Assembly: GCA_035048495.1 (NCBI GenBank) | Contig: CM068544.1 | Span: 9,852,138 to 9,916,137 of the forward strand | Source of the DNA: Euptelea pleiosperma | Lineage: Eukaryota; Streptophyta; Magnoliopsida; Ranunculales; Eupteleaceae | Length of the DNA stretch: 64,000 bases | Direction of reading: 5' to 3' | Made by a program: the position numbers and the translations under genes | Notes under the pieces: model-generated | Seen by the model: only the letters and a program-made list of their open reading frames with translations | Databases searched by the model: none | Told to the model about the DNA's origin: nothing | Shown here: one piece after another, positions 34,101 through 46,800 of the stretch | How positions within the stretch are numbered: the first letter of the stretch is position 1 | Layout: every line of letters starts with the position of its first letter

Positions 34101-37100
34101 ACAAGGCTCGCTCTTATCTCGAAGAACTTAGGAAAGGAATTGCCACACTACAATCATTTGTTCGGGATGAAAACACCAGAAAGGAATATGTAGTCCAAGT
34201 ACAGAGACAGAGAACTGTCTTGGTTATACAGAGGCAGACAAGAGGCAGGGTTCCTAGGAAAAGTTTTGTGAACGTTCGTGATGCATCAATACTAATACAG
34301 TCAGTTATTCGTGGCTGGCTAGTCAGAAGGTGTTCCGGAGATGTAGGTTTACTGACCTCAACAAAAAAATTGGAAGTCGCAAGGGTTTTTGAGCCAGATC
34401 AGGTGCTGGTAAAGGCATCGGTCCTTGTAGAACTGCAGCGCATGATCCTAAAGGCAGAGGTTGTTCTACTTTCAAAGTTGGGGATGAGGCCCTTCTCTTA
34501 CGATCTTGTTGTCCTGTCCGTGTGTGATAATGGCTCGGTTTTCATCACTGAAGTGTTTGATCTCAAGAAGGCTGCCCTAGGCGATAAACTCAAGGACTAC
34601 GTTTTCAAAACCATGGGGAGCTGTGACAACTAAGGATTCCTTATGAAGCAGGGAGTCCTGACTCCTGGCCGTGTCCGTTTTTTTGTTGAATAGAGGAACC
34701 GCTTGTTCCCGTGGGTATGGCTGGCGCAATGAAGAGTAGAGTGAGCCTGTTCGCGATCAAATTGTCAGTCAAGACCTCTGGATTATTGGGAAGAGGGGTG
34801 AAAACGAAACCAAAGAAGAGCTCTCTGCCTCCATCCAAAGGGAGTGGTGCACCTATTGCTGCCACCGCCTCACTTGTAGATGAAAAGAAGAAGAAAATGT
34901 CGAAGACGTCGCCGCAGGTAAAGAAAAAGAAGAAGAAAAAGACGAAGGAAGGAGACATACAGGCGATTGTCACCGTCGGACGTCGCTCGGGGACAACTCC
35001 CCCTCCTCGTCTTTAACTATCGGACCTAATCATATAAAGGAGATGGGATTGGGTCTATTTAGTGGCCCATACCACTTCACCTCACTTAAAGTGTGGTTTC
35101 TGCTTATGGGCCCCAAATCCACTTCCGCCATTTGAAACATACTTGTGGCCCACCCCCTTTTTAAGTGAGTCCAACCCACTGAAGCCCAAGAAACCTCACT
35201 CAAGCCCAACTGTAACCCACTTAAGCCTTTTCTTAAGTGGGCCCACAACCCATAAGTACAACCCTTATAAAAAGCTCAAGTTCAGTCTAAAGCCCGCCTT
35301 AAAATGCCTTCTTTTAATCCGAGTCCACATATTAAGGCCCAACTTTTTCTTTTCTTAATGGGCTCGACACATATGGCCCAATTCTCCTTAAGTGAGTCCA
35401 CAACCCGATCCATATACTCGACCAAGGTTCTAAACTTTGACTTCGCCTTAGACTTCGGTCAGTTAAAATTCGGAATTAATTCGGGGAAGCTCAATTCGAT
35501 TTAGAGAATTTCTGTAAAAATTCGCTAACTTAGAGAAGTTTAAAGATTTTTTGCCAAAATGAGTGAAACGATATTAATCTTGCTTAGGTTGCTCTAAATG
35601 GTCGTTTTTATGATATTATAAGTTATAAATGTTTTATCATGCTTGTTTTATCATATCTTTAAAAATCAATGTAATTTACTAACGTTTTGCTAAAAATTCT
35701 CCAAACTTCTCTAAGTTAACTATTTACTTCGAATTAACGAATTAATTCGCCGGATTTTTGTACTAAAAAGGCTAAACTTCGAGAAATTAGCCGAATTTTT
35801 ACTGTTTACTTTGAATTAATTCGACGATTTTTTGTAAATTTTTAAATACATGTACACTTTAATTCGGTCAGTCAAAATTCGGAATTAATTCGGCTAATTT
35901 CTCCGAATTTTGTCGAATTTTAAAACCGACCCACTCGATCCATGATCCACCCGATTGAGTCGACCCATGACCTGGAAAAAAAAGTTATTTTCGGTACATG
36001 AGGCAGTTTGGAGACCATTACAAGCTATTTCTGGCAAATTACCAATATCGTCCATTGGGGACATGTTTGATCAGATGATTGGGAGTACTATGCCAAGTTG
36101 ATTGCTGAGAATATACTGATCGTTTGCATCTGAATTCGAGGTCGAATTCTTTTCAACAAGGAGGGTTTGATGCGGGTGCATTCAACCACGATGGTCTGTC
36201 GCTACACAAGATCAGGCGTCAAGCAAGTGGGCCCTATGAAGATTTGCTTTCTATATTTTTAGTTTGATTAGGATTTTTCCAATTAAAGTTAGATTTTGTT
36301 TCCAATTAGGCTTTTATGATTGATTGCAATATTAGGATTTAGGAGTTTCTTATTTTAGCTAATTTAAAATAAGAAAAATTCAATTGGACTAAAATTAAGA
36401 AAGTCCAGTTGGAGAGTTTTATAAATAGGATGTAATCCTTTGATTTTAGGAATCAATTGAATGAATTATGGATGAGTCTTTAGATATCATTTACATGCTT
36501 TTGTGCATGATTTTTCCCTTTACGGGTTTGGCGTGAGGCCAAGGGAGTGATTCCCACCATTATTTCTCCTATCTCCCTCTATCCCTTTCCATCTCTCTCC
36601 CTCTCTCTACCACCACCCCCTCTCATTTTCCCACAAAAATCGTAGAACGAGCTGTTGTCCTGCGTCAACGTTGCCCTATGGTTGCTGCACTAAGACATCG
36701 CTCTATGGCCGATCTATAGCTAAGATGTTGCTCTATGGCTGCTGTATTAAGACTTCATCTTATAGCTGCTCTACTAAGACGTTGTTTTATGGCCGCTTTA
36801 CCAAAACGTTGCTTTGTAGCCACTCCACTAAGACGTAGCCCTATGGTTGCTGCACTAAGACATCGCTCTATGGCCGATCTAGCCAAGATGTTGCTCTATG
36901 ACCGCTCTATTAAGATTTCGTCTTGTAGCTGCTCTACTAAGACGTCATCTTGTAGTCGCTCACGTCGCCCTGTTCAGGGTCTTGTCTTGCCATCTAAGGA
37001 CTGACCATTCTACTTGCGTGCCAGCTTTGTAGCATGGCCTCTCCTCACCATATATTGAGGCATTAGGGTTGAGGTTCGAACATCTCGCCAACGTAATCTC

Positions 37101-40100
37101 TCCTAATGCGACTTCAGTGTATTATGAAGGTACTAAGGGCAAGTCTCATCTACTATCCTACTCGCGCAATTCACCTATTTGTACCACTAAAGGCATTAAG
37201 AACTAGTCAGAATCACACAATGGCACTCATAGACTCCACCCCACTAACACACACACCATGGCTTTGGTTATGGGATATGCGATCGCTTGAGAAATAGGCC
37301 GATGTCATTAAATCAACATGAGGCTTTGACAAGAGACATCGACGTCGCTCACATTTTTTTTCAAATCGACATGAAGCGTCAATATGAGACATTGACACCA
37401 CTCATATTTTTCTCGTCAACACGAGACATCAGCATCTTATAAAAAATCGACATGAGACGTCAACATGAGGCATCGACATGACATCGCTGAATTTTTTTTT
37501 TTCAGGTCGACATCAATATTGACTTGAGACATTGACGTCGCTCAAATTTTTTTCAAGTCGACATCGATGTCGACATGAGATATCGACATCGCTCAAATAT
37601 TTTCCAAGTCGACGTCACTTACGAAAAACGACCACTAATGCACTGATCCCATCAGAACTCTGCAGTTAAGCGTGCTTGGGCGAGAGTAATACTAAGATGG
37701 GTGACCTCTTGGGAAGTCCTCAACGACATCAAGTCGACATGAGACATTGACACGAGACGTCAACATCGCATGAGACATCGATGATGCTCACATTTTTCAA
37801 GTCGACATGAGGCGTCGACATGAGACATTGACGTTGCTCACATTTTTATTAGATATCACTTCTATGAGCATCTCGGAGATTTCTCCCCTCTAATGTATCA
37901 TCTTGTATGAGGATCAACCTCGCAATCAAGGCATTGTTGGCACGCCGCAACTCGATCTAGAGTCTCACTGTCATTAGAGCAATAAGATTGGGGATTGACC
38001 CGCTTTTTAAAGAAAAAAAATTGTCTTTCTTGTTGTGTTTTTGCGTCCTTCGTGACACAACTTCACGCTACTATGATAATGATGAAGAAATACTGTTTAT
38101 CAACACCTATATGTCATTAGAAAGAACGTCAACAATTAATCATGTCTTGAAGAAGATGTCACAAAATATATACCCCGAATTAGCATCAATGTGCACTTCA
38201 GTGATGACATCATCACCTTAGCGTGTATGAGACTAAATGTAGATGCTTCGATATGCATGTGTTTACGTGGATACCACATAAGAAACTTAGAACCACATAA
38301 ATTACCTAGAGGTAGGACAAAGATGCATAGTCAGCACTTGGGTGACTAAGAGATAAATGATTGGAGGTTGAGAGAGAAGTCTGCAGGACATGATCTTTAG
38401 GTCGGACGACATCACCGTATGGAGTCGTGAAGGCGCCTCGTCGACTTCATCCCTTCATCAACATGAAGCATCAACATGAGGCATCGACATGAGACATCAA
38501 CATGAGACATCGATGCATAGACATGCCTTGGGGACTAATATACTGGAGAGAAGAGTACACGAATGAGCAACCAACACCTGTGAGCAATCAATATGGTTAT
38601 AGGTTCCAGGTTGCTTCGACATGGGACGAGGGTATTTTGGTCATTTCACCTCTTAGATCCAAGTCTATAAATATCCCTACAGAAAATGGAAGGGGACACT
38701 TTTTCTTAAGACCAAATACTTCTCTCTTTATCTGTTCTCTCTCTCCTCTTTTCTCTCCACGTCCAGCTGCCCTGATCTCTTATGTTCTCTCAGTTTGACA
38801 AAGATGGAACTTGAATGGCTAATGACTTAGCTTAGGCAGGTCTCTTGAGACACCTTTCCCCGCTCACCAAACATTTATCACTTGCCTTATCCTCCGACAC
38901 TTACAACCTGATACTTCAGCATTTCTAGAATACCTGTATAGACACGATACGACACCAATATTGCTACTAGTGCAAGGATTGACACAGACAATTTGACTCA
39001 ATGCACTGTTAAGTTTTTCTTAGAAGGAAAACCCTAAAAAGCTCATGCAGAGTGTTAATCCAAGCAACCTAAAAGTTCTCAAAGGAACTAAATAAAGCCT
39101 ATTGGCAAATTTGATTTAATAAACAAGTCTCCTTTACAATGCTCTCTTAATCATTGGTTATAAGAAAATAAAACCCTATAAACTTAAGGACTAAGAAACT
39201 AATCTGAACCATTGGTTTAGAAAACTTAAATCTAACTTCTAAATTGATTAATACACCCTTAATCGCATCACTACCATTTCATCCTTACCATCATGTACAT
39301 ATCCACCGCTTATGTAAATCATTTCAACACAACCAAACTTTTACTTTGGCATTTTCTGAAACACTTGGAAGGCATCAAGTTGATAACACCTTTGCCATCA
39401 ACCAAAGCCTCATCACTATTACAATCATTTCCACCTTCAAAATTAAGAAGCTATGTGATCTCATCTTCATTATAGATAACGTCATCATCAAAGATGGGTC
39501 TACAATTGTCTTCTCCAACAAGCTTCTCATTGTAGATAGGCTTTCCATTAAATATGGATTCACTGTTGTTTTTCTCTATTCATCTCCTCATCAAAGATTG
39601 GTGATGACTCCCAATCTATAACGATGGAATCTTCTTCCTTTGAATATTCTTTAAGGATTGTCTTGTAGAATGTTTAAAGTCTGATGAAAATAAGAGTATT
39701 CCAATCGGACAAGTTACCTCAACATTAAGGTTTTCTAGTTACTCCAATCTTTTAGCAATCTCAGCATCACGAGCACTCAAGTTAACATTTTAAATCTCCA
39801 TAAAAAAATTCTCAAGGAAAGACATGCTTTGAAACAATTTGATGCCGTCAGAGTTTGACTTAATATTTTGCTAAGGTTTTCTGAGTGCAAAACCTCTTGA
39901 GCTCTTGCAGTGTGCTAATCGAAACAACCCAGAAGTTCACAAAGAAATCAAATAAAGCTGCAGTTAAATTTCATTCAATAATCAAAAGTTTTCTTTATAA
40001 TGCTCTCTTAATAATTATTAATAAGAACATAAAACCCTAGAAACTTATGGACTAAGAAACTAATTTAGAACATTGATTTAAAAACTTAAATCTAACTTTT

Positions 40101-40823
40101 GAATGACTAAATTACCCATAAATCACATCTAAATTTCTAGCACATTTTTAAAGCTTAAAACATCAAAATCTTAATGAAAGTCGTGAGATAAATGTTGTAG
40201 ATCATAGAGAAAGCTTTACAACACATCAAACAACTTCTCTAGTGGATATTTGAATAAAACGTTATGCCCCTTGGAATGGTATTAAAATTAGCCGAAGTTT
40301 TGGTGAATTTTGTCGAATTTTATTAGTTTACATAACCTATCAAAATGAAGTCTACGTGTAATATTTTGGCGAATTTATCAAAACTTTAAAAAAATAAATG
40401 AGAAATATTCAAGAAACATTTATTCCCATTTTTTCCACATTTTCTTGCTTTTGGGAGATTCTTAGGTGAAAATCAATCACTCCATTATAGTTTTCAAGTA
40501 TAAACAACTTATATGGGTTAAAATAAAAAATCAAATGCTTCAATTTCCATTAGGGTGTGTTTGATTGCACGGAAAATTTTCTTGAGAAAATCTTCTTTTC
40601 CCTTGGAAAATGTTCCTGAGAAAATTTTCCCGAGAAAGTTTTCCCTTCATTGTTTGATTGCACCTTGGAAAATATGCATTTTCTGTTGGAGTTTATGTAA
40701 TACACCCACGTGGGTGTCTCAAGTGGGCTGCGTCCCACTTCCAAAGTGGGGCTCTTTTTGGGTTTTCACTATTCACGTGAATAGTGTCACGTGAATAGTG
40801 CTACTCTTTTGTAGGGTTTCTCC

Positions 40824-40862
<39 letters not shown>

Positions 40863-43800
40863 TGTGTGTGAGAGAATGAATTGTTATCTCATTCTCCACC
40901 TTCCGCCTCCAGTACATTTTTTTCCTCTTCTCTCTACAACCTTCATCTACTGGTTACAACCTTATTTACAACATGGTATCAGAGCATGGTAGCTCTAGGG
41001 CATGTGTCTTTGTCCTCTAGAGACCCCATTTTGATCTAAGATGGTTATGTGAGCATCCAAAGCCGATGAGAACTTTTAAGGAAATCGTAGAGATCATTCC
41101 TGCGCTATCCGGGGATTAATCCTGAGGCAAAACACCGAAGGCTCTTATTTCCTTGTTAGTTTTTTCCCTCAGCCGCATCAGAGATCCAGTTTGTCTTCTT
41201 CTCAAGCTTCGTTTTTCCGGCCAACACATTTTTAGAAAATTTTTGAGTTTTTTAATTTTCTTGAGATCCGCACCACGGTAGGGTTTTTTACCTTAGCCAC
41301 CCTTTCTAGTATTCATCCAGGGACTGTCAGAAAGTCGCCTCACATTTTTCCGACCGTCGGATCATCGGTTTCCAAAAATCGGCCTGATTTTCAGATATTT
41401 AGGTTTTGAATTTTTGTGAGATTTGCAGAACAGCAGGCCCCTCTAATCTTGCCGCCCTCTTCAGTATTGCTCATGGGACAGTTTAAAACTTGGTTTGACG
41501 AATTTTGACTGTCGGAACCTTAGTTTCCAAAAATCACCCAGATCCCTCGGCTATTTTTTGGGTTTTGATTTTCTTCCAAAATCAAACCTCTGGGCCCTCC
41601 TGTCCTAGGCGCACCACTCATTAGGCCTTTGGGGATCCTCCAGACCTCGCTTCGGTTTTCTGGGAGCCTCCGGCACACTACCTGCTAGTTTTGGTGGTCT
41701 TGCTCCGATGAGTTCCCCCGAGGCCACATCCGGGATTTTTGGCTCTTCCTCTGAGGATCATCTTGTGACTCATGGCTCTCATGGAGATCACAACCCTCAG
41801 CTCTGCATCACCACTGTGAAGCTCGATGGCACCAACTTCCTGGGATGGAAGACTTCCGCACTCATGTACATTGGGGGCCGTGGCTACAGTGAGTATTTGA
41901 CTGGTACTACTAAAGAACCAGATTCGAATGATAAATCTCACCGGATTTGGGTTATGTAGAACTTGACTGTCATGTCTTGGCTTCTTCACTTGATGCAAAC
42001 CTAGATCACCAAAGGGTTTATGTTCCTACCAACGGCCAAAGATGTTTGGGATGCCGTATCTCTGACATACTCCCAGGTGGGCAATTTCGCCAAGCTCTAT
42101 GAACTAGAACAAGAGATATCTTGTCTTCGTCAGGGGGAGATGAAGCTTGGTACATATTATGCTTCCCTTCCAAGCAAATGGGAGGAGATCGATCACTACC
42201 AGAGTTACTCCTCAAGTGCGCAGATGACGTCAAGTCCTTCAAGGCGATGGTTGAATGTTCCCGGATCTTCCAGTTTATCTCTGGCTTTCATCCGAGCTTT
42301 GAGGGAGCTCGTGTTCAGATCCTTGGTAGGGATCCTGCTCTTACCTCTCAAGCACAAGTCTATGGTTACATTCAGGGGGAGGACAGCTGCCGCTCTGCCA
42401 TGCAACTCCACAGTGGGAGTGATACTCAGGACCGCTCTACCCTGGTTGCTACCAATCAGAAGGGCCAGACATCCAGTCCGAAGCTGTCTGGGGACCGACC
42501 TAGACCCCAAGTATGATCACTGCGGTCGCATGGGCCATATCCAGGCCACTTGCTGGAAGCTCAATGGACGTCCCCCAGGATAGGCCTCGACTTCCTGTCA
42601 GCGACAATCAGCAAAACAGGAACCTCACTCAGTCACACAGGACACCGCACCACCAATGTCTTCCTCTTCTGGGGACATACTCGTTCTCACCTGCAGATCT
42701 TGAGCAACTTCGCCGCATGATGGCCCACTCAATGGCCATGCCTCCACTTCCACGTCTGCATTTGATCACACAGGTACTATGACTGCTTTTTTCGCTTCTA
42801 CTGTACCTTCCAGCCCTTTTTGGATCACTGATTCGGGGGCATCTGATCACATGACTAGTATGTCCTCCGTTTTCTCTAGTTGTGGTATTTACTCTGGTCG
42901 TGACAAAGTTCGGATAGCTGATGGCACCTAGTCCTCTATCTCTGGAAAATGGGATGTTCATACCACTCCAATTCTCTCCCTGTCTTCCGTTTTGCATGTT
43001 CCGCAATTCATCGCTAGTTTACTATTCGTCAGTAGTCCTACCAAAAGTCTTAACTGTAGTATAACGTTTTTTCCTTCTCACTATGTGTTTCAGGATCTGG
43101 AGTCGAGGCGGACGATTGGCAGTGGACGTGAGGACGGTGGCTTATACATCCTAGATTCTTCGATTTCTTCATCTCCACACCAGTCTAGCATCGGTAGTAG
43201 TATTAGAGTCAATAAAGATCAGTTAATGCTTTGGCATAACCGGCTAGGTCATGTACTTGTGTCAGTCTTAAAGCGTGTCTTTCCTGTTTGCTCTTCTGTT
43301 TCTACAGTTCCCTTTCATTGTGAAACATGTGAACTAGCCAAACATTGTCGTTCTGTTTTTCCCATTAGTGAGAATAAAAGTACTACTTTTTTTTCTATTG
43401 TGCATTTTGATGTGTGGGGCCCCGCACCCGTGACTTTTTTGTTCGGATATCCGTACTCTGTTACCTTTGTAGATGACTTTAGTGGTTGAACCTGGGTGTA
43501 CCTTATGTGAACCAAATATGCTGTATTCTCCATTTTCCAAGAGTTCCATAAGATGGTTACCACTCAGTTCCATACCACCCTTAAGATTCTTCGTTCTGAC
43601 AATGGGGGGAGGAATACCTCGACGGGGGTCTGAAATCCTACTTTGCATCTCGTGGCATTGCTCACAAGATCTCGTGCCCTTCAACACATCAACAGAATGG
43701 GACTGCTGAGAAAAAAAACCATCACCTTGAAGTTGAGCGTGCTCTCCGGTTAGGCATGTAGATTCTTAAACACTATTGGTCTGAGTCTATCTTACTTGCT

Positions 43801-46800
43801 GCTTACCTCATTAATCGTATGCCCTCTTGGGTTATCGGATTTCAGACTCCTCTATCTCACCTGGTTCCTGACCGCCTGGCTTTCGTTGTTCCTCCAAAGG
43901 TCTTTGGGTGTGTTTGTTATATCCATATTCATCGTTATTCGAGGGACAAGTTAGATCCGCAGGCCTTGAAGTGCATCTTCTTGGGGTACCCCTCTAATAA
44001 AAAAGGGTACAAATGTTATCATCCTGCTACCCGTCGTCGCTTCATCTCTATGGATGTCACCTTTGCTGAGTCCATCCCCTTCTTTGGTGAGTAGACCTCT
44101 CTTCGGGGGGAGCATGATATTGCAGAAGAGAGTGTCCCCAGTCCTCTGCTTGTCTCTATTTCTATGCCGGGGCCTCAGTCCAGTGACAAGGACACTTACA
44201 CTACTGCAGCTGATGTGCGTGTATATGTCAGAACCAAGAAGAAAGGACAAGCCACTGTCCCTGCGCCTACATCTGCAAGTCTCCCCTTGGATCCAGTTCC
44301 AGGTATTGCTTCTGTCCCTGCCTCAGTTCTTATTTCTGTTCTTGAGCCACATACATCTTCTACTTCTGATGATGTTATGAGCACTGATATTGACCTCCCT
44401 ATTGCACTTCGGAAGGGAGTACATACTTGTACGGAACACCCTATCTCACATTTTGTCTCGTATCAGTCTCTGTCTTCGTCATATCAGAACTTTGTCAGTA
44501 TTGCCACTGTTTCTTTTCCTTCCAGTGTTGCAGACGCACTTAGTCACCCAAAGTGGAAAGAAGCTATGATGGATGAAATGCAGGCTCTTGAGAAGAACGA
44601 AACATGGGAACTTGTTCAACTACCCAGGGGAAAGAAACCTGTGGGGTGCAAATGGGTCTTTACAATGAAGCATAAAGCTGACGGGTCAGTCGAACGATAC
44701 AAGGCACGACTCGTAGCCAATAGATTCACTCAGACATATGGGATAGACTATCGGGAGACTTTTGCACTTATGGGCAAGATGAACTCAGTCAGAGTTCTTC
44801 TATCCTTAGTTGTCAATCTGTCTTGGCCATTGCATCAACTAGATGTGAAGAAGGCCTTTTTGCATGGAGATCTGACAAAAGAGGTGTACCTGATGAAACT
44901 ACCACCTAGGTTGACACTTGCTGGAAGTGACGACAAGGTGTGCAAGTTAAGGAAAGCCCTGTATGGGCTAAAGCAACCTCCAAGGGCATGGTTCGAGCGG
45001 TTTCGCAGTGCGATTAGACGAGTGGGCTACAAGCAGAGTCAAGCTGATCACACGTTGTTTGTGAAGCACTGGCAGACTAGTACCACTGCACTGATCGTCT
45101 ATGTTGATGACATTGTCATCACTGGGGATGATCCTAAGGAGATAAAGCTGCTGAACACATTGTGCTCGGAGTTTGAGACAAAGGATTTGGGGACACTGCA
45201 ATACTTCTTGGGAATTGAAGTTGCTCACTCAGAAGGGCATCTTCATCTGTCAACGGAAGTATGTATTGGACCTTCTGGATGAGACTGGGTATTTGGGAGC
45301 TCAACTAGTAGAGACTCCAATTGATTAGAACTACTGGCTGAATTCTGAGGGCACTCTTGTGAAGTAGTACTTATTATCAAAACTAGTGTAAAATTAAGTT
45401 TTGAGTCACAACAAACCATGATGGACTTACTGTCATGCCACTTAGTAAATTTGTCTCTAGAAATGACGGGTATGATATGTTCTGGTCTCTAATTTTGTTT
45501 TGCAGATAAAACTTAATTTTACACTAGTTTTTAGTCCAGACTCCAAACAGACTCAAAAGTGACCACATGCTCCAAGTAGAGCTGCCCACAAAACAACATC
45601 GTCCTCTAATGACATCTTCTGTATAAAGAGCTCCATACTTCCAAGAATAGCATGGGTACAAGCAGATGATACAAATGTTATCAAATTGGGTCTAGTTATC
45701 TATAAACAAACAAAAAAAAAATTGGGTCTAGTCCTTTCTTTCAAGTTCAATAGAAAATTGTCACAACCCCATTCTACTCAACACTGATGACCACTATCTG
45801 AATGAACACTTCTTAAGCCTGTAGTGAACATGTTATCCAACCAAAAAAGTGAAATATATCAGATTCATTCCCCGAATCTATCACTGAGAGAGCACTCTTG
45901 TAGTTGGCTATGGCCTCCCTATAACGCTTCTAATCAACTCGAGCCTTTACCTCGAATGATTCTTTCTCCTCGGTTACTGAAATAAGCCACCAAACAAATT
46001 AGGAATGAGATTTGGAGTCAATTTCAATGAGATGTGACAATGTCATGAATTTAAGGGTTAATATTCAATGTATCATCATCATCATTAGTTTGGTGATGTC
46101 TATTTAATGCCTAGTTGACACCTAAACGGGTCCTAGCGCATTTCAGTGCCAAGTTAACACTAAGAGCCAGGGAAAGTCGTTGCGTTGTGGGCTTCACCCA
46201 CCTAGGAAATAACTGGCCCAGTGGTTAGAACTGCCTGCCTGCTTAGTTGGCAACCTAAACGTCACTAATTTCTGATGATATTTTGGTCTAATCCATTGGT
46301 GTAACACGTCGTTTCACCCTCATCCACTGATGAACTGGGTTTGAGCCCTAGCCAAGCACTGCAAGGTCAATTCATGGGTAACATAGTTACTGTAGAAAAT
46401 GGGCTAGTTGATGTTGAACCCCTGATCTTGAATGATGCTTTGTTTTCCAACCATGGTCAGTTAATAATCCAAAGAACGGGAATAATAGAACTTGGTCTCT
46501 GGTAACGTGTTTGAATAACTCTTTCTAGTAAAATTGTAACACAAGTAGGATCTTGGTGAAACAAAGAGCAAAGGCCACTGATTATTACTGCTACACAGGA
46601 TTATATTTCACATCTAGGAAGGCCCAAAGTGGAGTTTCATTACTTCTCCTGCAGGTTCAACCTGGAGGCCATATGCTCAGATCTCTGCCCAAAAAAAAAA
46701 AAACGATTACAAAAAAAGGTATGCACTGGTAATATGAGCTTCGTCTGACAGCTCTTGTAAAACATCATAGTGAATGAAGTTTTGAAGATTAATATGAGCT

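Larger units (their letters stand above)
33267..36667 (+). mobile_element. Complete LTR retrotransposon carrying cellular gene fragments
   Basis: 3,401 bp flanked by a perfect 5-bp duplication ACGTT (33262-33266 and 36668-36672). LTRs 33267-33767 and 36168-36667 both run TGATGCGGG...TGCGTCA and differ by only about a dozen small changes. The primer site TGGTATCAGAGC is at 33772-33783 and a purine tract AACAAGGAGGG lies just before the 3' LTR. The interior (2.4 kb) has no protease, integrase, RT or RNase H. Instead it carries a 44-codon coiled-coil-like frame, a 215-codon myosin VIII/P0 chimera, a basic 101-codon frame and a probable nested MITE. It must have been mobilised by enzymes of another element, as with maize Bs1, the established precedent for a gene-transducing retroelement. 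Confidence 0.92.
40684..45366 (+). mobile_element. Ty1/copia element 2, 3'-truncated, sense to RMC1
   Basis: 5' LTR 40684-40973, primer site 40974-40985, leader to 41707, gag (from 41708, broken by a stop at 41957-41959 and a frameshift), zinc knuckle near 42511-42556, protease and integrase (about 42770-43700, several breaks), and the best-preserved RT of the window (44164-45282). The sequence leaves the family at about 45366, so RNase H and the 3' LTR are lost. Confidence 0.92.

Noticed and set aside
37631..37721. A functional 5S rRNA gene
   Set aside because: Both ends of the 5S sequence are missing or altered, there are internal changes, and no terminator T-run follows.
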